NCBI GenBank assembly: GCA_037447655.1 | Contig: JBBHKE010002506.1 | Coordinates: 303,152-367,151 of the forward strand | Origin: Zygnema cylindricum | Lineage: Eukaryota; Streptophyta; Zygnematophyceae; Zygnematales; Zygnemataceae | Direction: 5' to 3' | DNA: 64,000 bases | In this document: in pieces, positions 34,391 through 46,129 of the stretch | Layout: each line of letters starts with the position of its first letter | Position numbering within the stretch: position 1 is the stretch's first letter | Position numbers and translations under genes: made by a program | The notes under the pieces: generated by a model | Told to the model about the DNA's origin: nothing | What the model saw: only the letters and a program-made list of their open reading frames with translations | Databases searched by the model: none

Positions 34391-37300
34391 GCCTGAGGCT
34401 CCTTCATAACTAGACTTGAAGTGCCAATTCTACACTCAAGATTTGCAGCTGTCTTCTGGAGGTTCAGGGATTTTTAGCTAAACCGTACACAAGATGGTCT
34501 CCTTCAGTATTGGCGTTGATAAGAAAAGGCATAGCTTAACCTCCCGGGGTACGGGAACCTACCTGGTGTGGTCATTCTTAGTTTTTCATCTGAATCATGT
34601 CGAAGGCGAGGCCAAGCTATGAGGAAATTAAAAAATGTTAACCATTTGAAAAAGTTATCGAGAAGTATCAATGTGGATCCTCTTATTTTGATGGGATTCA
34701 AGGTATATATATTTTTACTTCAGTTTTGCTTTCTACCTTGGCAGTGGATGCGTAGCTATCCTTCATCTTGAAATAACCCTGCGTGCCCTAATTGTGACAC
34801 TGACTCTGTTGACATTTCAATGCCTTGTGCTTGCCGTTGTTCGAAAAACTTGTGATGTATCATTTGAAGGAAACATACATTATGTAAAACAAGGATGTAG
34901 CTTTTACACCTTTAGCCAGTATCAATGCCCATCAGTTCGTTTGCCGTGCGTATTACAGTGAACCACCTTTAGGTTTTCTGCCAATTTTGGCTCTTATTTT
35001 GCCAAATGATTTCTTATTTTGTTTCTTGGGATGCAGGATGTAATCGTTTAGTCTCGATGAGGTTCCATCCTTGCTGAAGACATGTGATTCTTTGGGAGCC
35101 GTACACATGCGTACTACTCGTTAGGTGAGTTTTTTTCCTTGTTCTTGTTTTGTTTCTTGAAAAGGCTGCCGCGTGCTTCAATCTTCTTTTTGCATGTCTT
35201 CGTCTTCCGGCGTCATTTCTAAAACTTCCGCTGTCCACGATGGTGAAATGATACTCAGATTTTTTTTAAGTTCTGAAAGGACTCCTTATATCTATGGAGT
35301 TTTTTCTTCATTTTTTTTGGTTATACTGGAGGCTGCTAAATGCTCATCATCTCCCTTTTATTGGCCCATTTGCATTTATCAAATGAGATCGTCAATGCTT
35401 TTTGTTTTGTCCTTTGAACTGCTTTTACATGTCTTTTCACTTTTGTTAATGTTGATGTCTCTTGTGAATCTGTGTTGAATTTCATTGGACATGTTTCCAT
35501 TCTCATTATTCCTGGATTTAGAGGCTGTTCTGCCTGCATTTGTGCACAATTAAGCCGGCTGGCCGGAGGCTTTCGGGCTGTGGAAACGCTAGCGACTATG
35601 TGTACATAGATGGATTGCGGGAAGCATTGTCTGCCTGACATGATGACCCTGGTCAAGGATTCGTCAGGCCTGAGCTGCCCGAACACTTATTTTCTTTCTT
35701 GAAATTTGGCTGCCATGCTTCTGATGCAATCATAACTGCTGGTTCGTTCTAGGTTGAAATAGTGTAATTTCTAGGCTCTTTAATCATTGACAGCCTTTTA
35801 CTGTGATCGCAGGAGTTGCAGGAACTTTGGGTGTTCTGGGCGATGTGGAGAAAAGATCGGGGAGAATTTTTAGTGGACCCAGAAAGTGGCTAATTATTCC
35901 TGGACGAAACTAGACCCGGTCAATGTTAATGAGCTTAAAAGTCAATGTGGCAGGAGAATCGTGTATTTTAGTTTCTGTTGTTCATTGAAAGCATCCGCTG
36001 TGATGCCCTATGGTTTACATTTTTTTTTGCAGTGTAAAACTTGTGATTGTACAGCACGTTTCACTTGTTTCATGGACGGCATTTTCAATCAATTTTGCAA
36101 TAATTGTTTCTTCAGTTGTCTTTTCAGTTTTGCTGATAGTATTTTGGAATTTGCCATCTCATGGAAGATTAGTGTGTTGGATGGCAATTACTGTCACCCT
36201 GTTTTATATCACACTATGATCTGAAGTATATTACACAGATACCTTCTGAAATTTTGTTATGTTTGTGAATGTGATCTTCAGTAGCTCATTTTGTCCTTAG
36301 TGAGTTTTTTTATTTACTGAAGTTTGCAGTTGTCTGTTTAGATGAATATTTGGACATGGAAATATATCCAACTCATCTCAAACAAGTGATTTTTTCATGA
36401 AAATGCATATACGCCAGAATTTTGTAGGCGAGTTATTTTGATGCAAATCTGCGGTGATTTCTAATGCTTCAGGTACTTCAATCAGGAGAAACTATGGGTC
36501 AGCCAGAATAAATTAATGCAAAAAATTTGTATGTGTTGAAGTGAGTTCTCAACAAATATAGTCCCACAAATCCAATGCAGCATAATTGTTCACTGCTTGA
36601 AATGCCACCGAATTTTCATTTTGGAGTGGATAATTCTCAGTTTTTTTAGGGCCCGGTACTACTAACATTGAGATTTACTAGCATCATTATTAACAAGAAA
36701 ATGAAGAAACTGTATACAGTATTCTATATTTCGCTATGTGTCTGCAAATGAAACTGTGAACTCACTTCAGAGTGTTTTGACAGAGTTTCAACCTACTGAG
36801 AAACATGAGATTGGATCTGCGGCATACACCTTCAGATAATAGTGCAAATGTTGGGACACGTGATGAGTTTGTGTTGCAGATATAGAAGATCTGATCAACA
36901 AGTACAGAAAATCTGCATAAGAACGGAATAATGAATATCTAATCAAGTCAATTGAGTGTTTGATGAGCTTTTGCACCTTTGATGATTGCTTGATGTAATG
37001 ATCTTTCAGTTACACATTTACAGAAATATAGGAAGGTAACATAGGTGTGAATCTTGGTTTTTGGAGAACTCATTGAACTAATCAGTACAGGGGACATGAG
37101 ATGATAACTAAAGAGACAGCAATACTGGGCAGTCATTTACGATGTCTCAAACAGTCATATAAGTAATCAGCTGAAACCTATGGTCCTCCCGAAAACTTTA
37201 CGTCCACAACACGGATGCATGTCAGCGACTACAAATGTCTTCCTTCAGCAGCATGCCAGTTTGATGTTTCATATGTATGGAAGTAAAAATAAAATGATGC

Positions 37301-37618
37301 ATGCATTAAATATTATAAACCATAAGCAAAAACAGAAAGTGGAACCACGATGAATACTTTTTTTCACCATTGTGCAAACGGAAAAACACTCCCCTCCAAG
37401 AGAAGTTCGTTGCTGCTCCAAAATTGACCTCGGCATAAGCATTCTATACTTGTCTATAGACATCAGCATTTCATTGCGGTAAGGTGCAAACCTCAAGCTC
37501 TGCAGTAACTGCATGGATGGAATTTCAAAAGGTCCACTAAAACAAAAATCAAAGCAAATTATTTTCTATGTCAGTGTGAATAATAACTATTTCACATTAT
37601 CCATTTTGACAAAAAAAG
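34391..37618. other. Intergenic, no gene recognised
   Basis: Many short frames on both strands, none resembling a known protein. An ATG at 34598 (MSKARPSYEEIKK) stops after 14 codons. Splice-like signals occur but do not link into a model. It could hold a non-coding transcript. Confidence 0.4.
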
Positions 37619-38059
37619 TACTACGCCGTGTGTACTATTAGTGTTAATGTTTTTTTTGCCACTTAAAACATCTTTTCTACGTACACGCTTGTCGGATCAC
37701 GGATTTGACAGTTGCGATTGAAAACTTAAATTCTCACCTTCCGATTGGCGGTCTCCATGTGAAAATCAAACATATATGTACAGAAAAAAAGCGTTTTAAG
37801 TGGCGAAAAAATTATGAACACTACACCGCCAATCATTATTAGCGTGTAAGTTTTTTTAGCGTATACGAATAATTAGCGTGGTTTACGTTAATTGGGAATT
37901 TGGAAATTTTCGAAGAAATCGTCTATTCTAATTGAGAATTAGGGTTTTTTTAAATAGTGTGGATAATTCTATTTGAGAATAATAAAAAAAAAAAGCGGGA
38001 CGGAATTAGCGTACACAACGCTAATAACAATTGGCGGTGTAGTGGTACGCGGTGTAGTG
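37619..38059. mobile_element. MITE family F, copy 2, carrying an inserted MITE-E
   Basis: The left end TACTACGCCGTGTGTACTATT pairs with the right end TACGCGGTGTAGTG. TTTTGCCACTTAAAACATC and its mirror GCGTTTTAAGTGGCGAAAAA flank the middle. The right end is split by MITE-E copy 1 (37819-38044). The middle is in the opposite orientation to copy 1 at 25181-25402. Confidence 0.7.
37819..38044. mobile_element. MITE-E, copy 1
   Basis: A 226-base element from CACTACACCGCCAATCATTA to TAACAATTGGCGGTGTAGTG. It is almost identical to the 227-base copy at 59148-59374. The ends CACTA and TAGTG resemble the CACTA superfamily, but flanking 3-mers (GAA and GTA) do not match exactly. Confidence 0.82.
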
Positions 38060-38499
38060 CACGACTTCTAATTTGACAAATGCACCCAAGCCTTTACAAA
38101 TACACAAAAAAGCCTAATAAGGGAAGAAAGTCAAATATAAAAGAAAGAAATTACCGAAGGTTTTCCAGCACTTACTATCGTGTCTAAGCCTGTGTGAGGC
38201 AAAACCAATTTTCTATTCAATCAAGTTTGTGGTTTACACCAATATGCTAAAATAAAGACATGTATAGGATTAGAAAGTAAACCACATGATGATTTAGTAA
38301 AATGCTTATGTACCAATAATTGGCTCTTTCTCCTACTGATAAAAAAGATGGATTTAGCTATTTCCTCCTTTGCCCTTGCAAAGACTATAGTCGAGTTTGG
38401 TGGATACATTTTCAATCCCTCTCATTCTTACGACATCGTCAATAAAGTGCACAATTAGAGTAGTTTAGTATGCAAATCTTCATAATGGTGGTTTACCAG

Positions 38500-38912
38500 G
38501 TTTGAGGAATTCCACCATAAAATCACTAGAGTAAAGAAATTATTAGTGTGGGTTTTATACTACACCGCTCATCGTTACTAGCGTTAATAAAACTAATTCG
38601 GTCACAACTTTTTTGGTCAAAAATCACAAAATAGAGTTAAACAACATTATTTATGGATGTGGACTACAATCTGCCACGTCTCCTTGCACAAAATTAGTAT
38701 TATTAATTCTAATTTCACATTAACATTAATAAATCTTTGACGCTAATAACGATGAGCGGTGTAGTGTTATTAATTCTAATTCTGCTCTAAATAATGTGGC
38801 TACTTTCCAACTGTTTAAAGAATTAGTATTAAGAAACAGACACTTAGTGTTCAGTACTATTAGGTTCTATGGCCAGAACACCAATAGTGTTATAAATGCT
38901 AATAGCGAGTCA
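38500..38912. mobile_element. Element G, copy 1, split by MITE-E2
   Basis: The left part (AGAAATTATTAGTGTGGGTT) and right part (TTATTAATTCTAATTC, TTCCAACTGTTTAAAGAATT, CCAATAGTGTTATAAATGCT) align with the continuous copy at 44553-44757. The MITE at 38558-38766 separates them. The outer ends are approximate. Confidence 0.55.
38558..38766. mobile_element. MITE-E2, inserted in element G
   Basis: The ends TACTACACCGCTCATCGTTA and TAACGATGAGCGGTGTAGTG are inverted repeats, with a possible 3-bp duplication TTA (38555-38557 and 38767-38769). It is 209 bases and non-coding. Confidence 0.75.
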
Positions 38913-39473
38913 CAGCGTATTTTCTTGGGTCAGCCAGAAAATCGAGTATGCTACGCGACTATTGAGACATTCTTCAAAATAAATGTCAGTTTTTTTTGTA
39001 AACTTTCACATCTTAATCGTCTTAAAAGAAGCACAGACTAAAAGAACACTTTTTGAACTTGTCTTGAGCATTCAGAAAGATAATATCAAATGATAACGAG
39101 CTAAGGCGCACCGTTCTTCAATAGGAAAAGGATTTTATTTCCGTTGCAAACATAGGTTTTAACATAAAAATGTAATTCCTGTTTATACATAGAGAGTGAC
39201 AAATGACAAGCTGTTAAACTACGTAATCATAGTTACTCTTTGTAGCTGATACTCCAGTAGGTCTGTGTTTGTACAGAAACTTGATTATACAAAAATACAA
39301 AGATAACATTCCTAAAATGAATATGTAAATTTTGTCATATCGCATACCCAATTCCGGGTTGCCTCATAGTCTGAACTACAGGAAATGAAGAGAAAAAGAA
39401 ATGCAAAACATAGGCTCGCTTCGATATAGCATCTTCCCCATGGCTGAGGTTACAAAAACATGTAAGATAAAAC
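38913..39473. other. 3' flank of the amylase gene
   Basis: AT-rich DNA with no recognised gene. It probably holds the 3' UTR of the minus-strand amylase. Confidence 0.4.
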
Positions 39474-42322
39474 CTAATTTTCATTCCTCTTCTCCCAGAC
39501 ACAGTAATTGTGGCCAAAGGCAGCGACAGAATATTCACTTTCCGAAGGTGTCAAGTCTCCCATATCATGTCGAGGGCCAATTTTCACTATGACCTTATCA
39601 TTTATAGTGGCAACGTAAAGATCATTTTCGGCCGCGTTAATGAAACACTTCGCACACGCGTTGATACCATTCCGTTTGCGGACCTGAATGAGAGCTTGGA
39701 TTTCATCTTTATAACCCCAATCGAAGAAGTGATCGTAAAACTGCAACAGCAGACAAAGAATTGTTTTATAAGATCTCGTGAACTTGCCAATGATATAACT
39801 GAATTACATTTTAAATTTGTGATTCATCCGCAACAGCTTTTGAAATCCGAAAGAAATTTAATTATAGAAAACCTCCAGACCATTTAAACCATACAAAAAC
39901 TCATTTTTTCTACAATGGCTTAATACTTGAAACAAAATCACATAAAATCATAAAGATGACTCTGTTGCAAATGTTGGTATACTCACCACACAAGGTACAC
40001 CAGGATGTGTGAGTATGTACGCATAGCCTTGCATCACTTTGTCATTTGGGAAGGGCCAATGTCCCTGTGTCGACCCTGTATCGTGATTGTCGATGAAAGT
40101 CACAGCCTTCTCGGGCCAATATCCAATCATACCTGCAAATATCTCCCCATTGACATTCTCAGTAACGCTCATTTCTGGTGAGTTTTGGAAATCATAGCCA
40201 ACATTTAGTTACAAGCATTTTCAACTGATGGACAAACAATTCTCCTAGAATGCAATGCCATTACTTGGAGACCATTTAACAACATTTTTGGAGGTTTTAC
40301 TTCCAAATTCTTAGTACCTTTTTCTAATTATTCTTGTTCTAGCAATTCCACCTACCTGGAGGTTTGCTGTTAGTGTCTCGGAGTCGCCATAACTGTCCGT
40401 TCACAGCCTCTTGCAAAACACCTTTGGTTGTAAAATCAAAAGCTGTTGATTTCCCCTGTGTGGCATTTACCCAATCCACAAGCAGCTGTCTGTGACCATC
40501 TTGATTGTAATCAACGCCATCTCCACCATAGTTAAGAGATGTCCAATATTCACCTACAGAAAACAAGGGCTCTGTCCGCTCATTGTAAAGTCCTACAAAG
40601 TATCCTCCAAATCCCTTCACAAAGTCATATCGCCAACCATCAAAACCAATATCTGTTTTTAGCCAGTTCATCCAGCTTGCTAGCTCATTCTGTACACGTT
40701 CATTTGTGTGGTCAATGTCTGGAGCAGCGCCATAATCCTCTCCTGTATCCTGTTGACCTCTTCCTCTGTACTCAAGGTCGCCTCCTGCAATCGCCCATGG
40801 GCCCCAATCCAAACGCTCATCTGGAGTGCCTCCTTCAAATATGTTCCACACGCCATGATCGTCTTGCTTATCTCCACACCTGTGGTTGATGACAATATCT
40901 CCAATGCAGCGAACACCGGCTTCGTGCAATTTGTCAATCACTGACTTCAACTGCTCCTCGTTTCCATACTTTGACGAATTTAGGTTATATAGTTGATTAG
41001 GCATGTATCCTGCACAGAAAAATATAAAAAAATGAGCTATCCTGATCGATTACAACTCCCAAGAGCACAGGGTATAGGGAAAAACAAGAAAGATACTTTT
41101 CTCGCTCTGCACGAATAAAAACGGCGTTACACGAGCTTAACGAGGAAAACGTTCTAAAAAATCCTTAGATGCCAGGTCAATCGTGCAAAAGACGTGCTCA
41201 ATGAATTGAAGTTGACGAGCTTCAGGCTAACAAACTAACTGCGATTACCATTGTTACTGAATATATGAAAGCTGTTCGCACACCAAGATTAACGGCACCT
41301 TTCCTACCTTGCATGCACGTTTTTTTTTTCCACCATCTGGTTCTGGGGAATTACTTACTGAAAGCAGAAAGTATTTCGTCAACCAAACTTCACAGATTTA
41401 TTTCAAATGAGTGAACACTTCTAACTGTTTGACAAAACCAGTGCCTATGACAAGACCCGTACCTTGTGGCGCTACGGAATGGCTTGGAGGAGGCATCCAC
41501 ACATCAGTAAATCCTGCTGACGCGATTTGCTCAGTGAGCTTTGCAAGTACATTATACCAACCCTTTTTATTATTGCAAGATTCCCAGTTGAAACCCTGCC
41601 ATGGCAGCAAACAGTGAGACCACTTAGTAACACAATACATCATAATTTACATACAGGATATAGGTAACTAGAAACTTTGTTCAAATCATGAGCCCTTTCT
41701 GAATGTTCTTTCGTGCTTGCCTTTTAGATTCATTATCCCATCATTATTTTTAACTGTGAATCCTATTCCAACTCTAAGCTAAAATAATCAGATCTTTAAT
41801 CGACAATGCTGATTCAACCCTGCCAACATAAATGAGTACTCCTACAAACGAAGGAATAATATATGAACAACTACGGTGGCTCCATATGACATTACACATT
41901 ATGATTTAATTAAAAATCCAGGATTGTAATTAAGTATAAGAAAAACTGAAGGCCCTAACCAAACTTTTCCATTTTCAACTATGGCAGTGTACCTGCAGCA
42001 TTATGACATCCTTAGGATCGATCTTTATGTTCCCTCCTCTTGAAGCTATTTTCTTTTCAGCTGGCTCATCTGGTTTCTTCTGAACAGACTTCTCGGGCGC
42101 AGCTGCTTCTGCACTTGCCGTCACTCTCCATCCGCCAAATGCAGAACTTCCTCCCACTTTCTGAGCTTGGAACTGACCAGAAGAAGTCTTTCTCAAAAGA
42201 GCCTTCCCTTTAAAGTCAGAGGAAGATACATTTCCCCCATAATTATTCTGCACTAGATTGTCTCTCGTGGATATAGCCTGGGAGGTCGCCCGGACCAATT
42301 GCGTAGTACCAATGGCAGCCAT
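39474..42322 (-). CDS. Alpha-amylase (GH13), probably plastid-targeted, five exons
   Basis: Hydrolyses alpha-1,4 links of starch. The model joins, from the 5' end, 41993-42322, 41463-41595, 40356-41009, 39987-40132 and 39474-39740. All junctions are GT-AG and in phase, giving 509 residues against about 400-430 for cytosolic and secreted plant enzymes. The extra ~110 residues are exon 1: a Ser/Thr/Gln-rich start ([15 protein letters not shown]) like a transit peptide, then a Lys/Glu-rich linker. The catalytic barrel begins at [15 protein letters not shown] and shows all four GH13 blocks: DIVINHR (Asp192), [12 protein letters not shown] (nucleophile Asp283), FSVGEYW (acid/base Glu308) and FIDNHDTGS (Asp390). 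The C-terminal beta domain ends [13 protein letters not shown]...CVWEKRNEN. An in-frame ATG at 42391 would add 23 residues; I preferred MAAIG as a better transit-peptide start. Confidence 0.93.
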
Positions 42323-42391
42323 AATTTTGGAAGGAATAAACGAAAGCAGAAGTTCAGGGAATGATAATTGCCGTGAGAATTTGCAACACAT

Positions 42392-44552
42392 TTCTTCTGT
42401 TTATATTTTTCGAACGGAAAGCGCGACGGCGCTACAGCCATGGACATACAGACACATGGCAGATGGAGGAGCTAACAAGATCGTTCGAAGGTACCACGTG
42501 TTAATAGCTCTGAATTAAAGGTGCTAAGTGGAAAGCTATAACTGGCTGGAGATCTAGTGAGAAAACGCGTGGCAGGAAAGTAGAACCGACTGTACGAAAT
42601 TATACGTGGCAGCTCAGGGTGCTTTCGGCGTGTTGTGGATCCGATCATCCAGGAGATTTCCTTGTCCACTAACAATGAACCTTAGCTGGACCACGCTACT
42701 GTACCGTAACTAGTCAAATTATTTTTTTCCGAACGGTAAACAGTACACCATATGACAGGCTTTTTTATCAGGATCATACTATTCTCAGGACCAGAAAAAC
42801 ATTAGTGCGGTCCAGAGTAGCTATTTCTGTGAGTTTTCTCGGTGTACGGACGGTTTGTTGCTCATGTCACGAAAAGCACGAGCTCCTTATTTCTAGCTTC
42901 GATGGCGTATTGCTCCATGATTGGTCCTTTTTAGGCTTTGAGATTGGAAATAGCCCAACCTGTCTCAACCTTCTACTTCGATTGTTCTCCTGTCCTACAA
43001 TAGAGAATTCTCCTGCCAAAATTGAATATGCGGCGCCTGACCTAAAATGACACAGAATAAATCATTTATATAATCAGATGGTTTACCATCGCGCTTTTTA
43101 ATAAAGTCAACTTATGTCTTGTTTACATGATGCACAATTACAAGCCAATGTAAATCGAAAGTGACAATATGATTTGTTCATAGAAACCATATCGTCTATG
43201 TCCTCTTCATCATCCACTACTGTACTGTTGCTGTCACATTTTGAACTGATTTCCTCTCAATTTTTCTCATATACAATACTTAACACATCAGTAGGAACCG
43301 ATTTTAGAGAGTTTCTGTATCAAGATATGTCAGTTTCCATTATTCAATGTTTAATAATATTTTCAACACTTACAAAGTGAAAACAGCGTCCTACATGTCA
43401 TCCCGGTTCAAGTCACTAATTTTATCTTTGGTGTCTTTTTTTCATTGTTTTTAAAGGATTTATGGGCATTTTTGGATTTTTAGGGGATGTAGGAGGCTTC
43501 TTAGGGATTTAGCTCTTTTTAGGTTTGTTAGTGTTTTAGGGTTTCTTCGTGCTTTTAGCTTCATAGCTCAAATTTGTGGCGATTCTATTTTTCTTTGGTG
43601 GGAATAACTCATAGGTTACCAAAAATTGAATCATATGCAATTTTCTGCTTTTCGAAACTCTAACAAATTAGGGCTTGATAACTTTCTAACGTGAGTAGCC
43701 ATGTCGCTCATACAAGCTCAGGAACTGCCGTTTTGATGAAGGTCAGAACCTCCCGTCAATACTGGAAGTCGAAAATTGACAACTTCAGTTTAATTCGCAA
43801 TGCTATCTATCGTAATCATAACGAAAAAAAAAAATACTGATCCTAATGAAGTTTGCGCAATAGTTAAACGACAAAGAGTGAGAATCACAACAATTTACAA
43901 TTGCATGAGATCAACGCCTAGGGCCGCTCTTAGTACACTGCCAAATAGGTGTGTGTTAAGGTGTTATTGGTGTTTATGCAGAATTCAATGGGTTTTCAAT
44001 GTTTACAAAAATTTAGTGTAGGGAGACATGATAGGCTCCAGTCCCTTTTTGATTTGAAAAAGCTGCAATAATCTTTGTTACATTAACATTCGTATGATTG
44101 GCAATGCAGCGTTAGGAACATTACTTCCTGGTTTTAGACTAGAAGAACGTGTACCAAATTTAATATTGACGAAAAGTGTACTACTCCACACCGAAGGGTG
44201 TATTGTTGGCTGATAAAAAAACAAAAGAAAAAGAAAGTTCCACAAATGATGATCGGATTTCAATGCATTCAATTACACTAAAAAAAATTGGTTGGTCTAT
44301 AGAAGATGTTTCCGTAACCGATATTTATGTGCATGAAAATGAAAGACTAACTAACTCTGTTGAATATCTCTTCAATTTTTCCAGTCTCTACTTACTTCTC
44401 CATTCCTTTTTCTTTTCTGTTTTGCATTCATTCGACTTATTTTTTATTGTGCTTCTCTTTTAGTTTCTTGGTCCATTTTATTTTGCTTCAGACCCGTTTC
44501 CATCCGTTCCCATTTTTAGTGAAGTCACTTGTCAACATTCTTGATGGTACTC
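42392..44552. other. 5' flank of the amylase gene, no gene recognised
   Basis: This includes the likely amylase promoter (about 42400-42700). The rest has short frames on both strands with no recognisable protein. Confidence 0.4.
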
Positions 44553-44757
44553 CGTGAATTGCTATTAGGGCTCAGAAATTACTTGAGTGAGGTTTATATT
44601 AGTGTTATTAATTCTAATTCAGTTCCATATGACATGGCTAATTTTCAACAGTTTGAAGAATAAGTATTAGGATTAAAAACAATACGTGTTATTAGTAGTA
44701 TTTTAGGTTCAAAGCCCCCAATTTAGGGGCACCAATATAGTGTTAGAAACACTAATA
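44553..44757. mobile_element. Element G, copy 2 (uninterrupted)
   Basis: It starts with CTCCGTGAATTGCTATTAG and runs through TTATTAATTCTAATTCAG, TTCAACAGTTTGAAGAATAA and CAATATAGTGTTAGAAACAC. The sequence aligns with both halves of copy 1, without the MITE insertion. There is no ORF. Confidence 0.55.
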
Positions 44758-46129
44758 AAGATTTCCACTGTAATAGCATAGACTGCACTTTTATGAGCAG
44801 TTATTTTCCAAAAGCTCACAGTTATGTAAATATAAACATACAAGCTCAAACATCTTGATAAGACAATAAACAATCTTCTTACGGTTAGATGACACAACAT
44901 ACAAGTCATAGGTAGGCCAGGTGCCATCTGAGCCACAATTGCCTGTCGTTTCACTAATAGACGAGGAAATGGCTTCAAAATTTGCATTCCACCTCCATCA
45001 GATGAAACGTGCTAAGATTAACAATATGAGAACACACTACATTTACAGAAAGGGTCCTGATGTTTCATTAGCACAGGCAATCCTGCTAACGAAGTTACAC
45101 TTGAGATTATCGACTGAATAATATGTGTGTGAAACTACCCAGTTTCCTCTTAGCGTAGTGATTGCCATTGCCGAGCTTCGGTTAAAGGACTGATTATCAA
45201 CTGCAACAGTACATGATTCAAAACTATACATGGTTTGGAGATTCCTTCATTATCTGCAAGAAACTAAAATAAAAAACAGCATATACCTTGTAATATACAA
45301 TGTCAAATATAAACATACCGCTTAATGTACACTCTACTACCGTGAATAGATCCATATCCATGCACCTATATCCAGCTTAATCGCCGGACCAATGGCTCCC
45401 TTGCTGTCCTGCAAAATCTCATCCCTCAATAAGTTTATTCATGTGATAAATCAGACGTTCAAAACAGTATAATCCTTGTTACCATACATGTTACCATCCT
45501 TGTTTAAATTGGCATTTTCAAATTTGTTCAATCTTCTAGACTTGCCCCATTTTTCTTTCGCCTCTTGTACTCTTTAAATGCTTTTCTTTTGCCCTTTTCT
45601 AGCCAGAAGGTTTTTCCATCACGGGTTTTGGACTTGAAGTTGTTTGTTATATAGCAAACAGCATCACTGTGAGTACAAGAGTAAATGTTCACATTTTTCC
45701 ATCCTTCAAATTTCCCGACAGGTAGAACAAATAAGGAAAAAAAGAAGCGGATTGTGGGAGCAAGATGGTTCATGAACTCACTAGGCCCAAGTCCTGCGTT
45801 CGAGTAATCAACCGTCCGGTTTTTGAGAGTGGTCGAAGGAACAAGAGTATGGCGATCTCGTGCCAGACTTGCCAAGCTATCTCTACCTTACACCTCCCGT
45901 CTCACAAAATGGAGGACCTAATCATGGGTTCTAAACTCTCCCCTCACCATAATACCAGTCCTCCATTCCCCTCCCGTGTAATGCATGTTCCATTCAGTTT
46001 GTTACAGGATAAGTACTTATTGCATTTCTCTAAGGACAGGCCGTCCAGATAGAGTCCTTCTTGCACTCCAAAACATATTCCAACCGCTCACCCTCCCGTG
46101 CTAAATATAATAGTTACACCCTATTTTGC
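44758..46129. other. 3' flank of the kinase gene, no gene recognised
   Basis: No recognisable coding sequence. It contains the 3' UTR of the minus-strand kinase near 46129 and downstream. Confidence 0.4.

Noticed and set aside
34568-34771. Possible plus-strand exon followed by GTATAT
   Set aside because: No similarity to a known protein, no linking exons and a weak donor.
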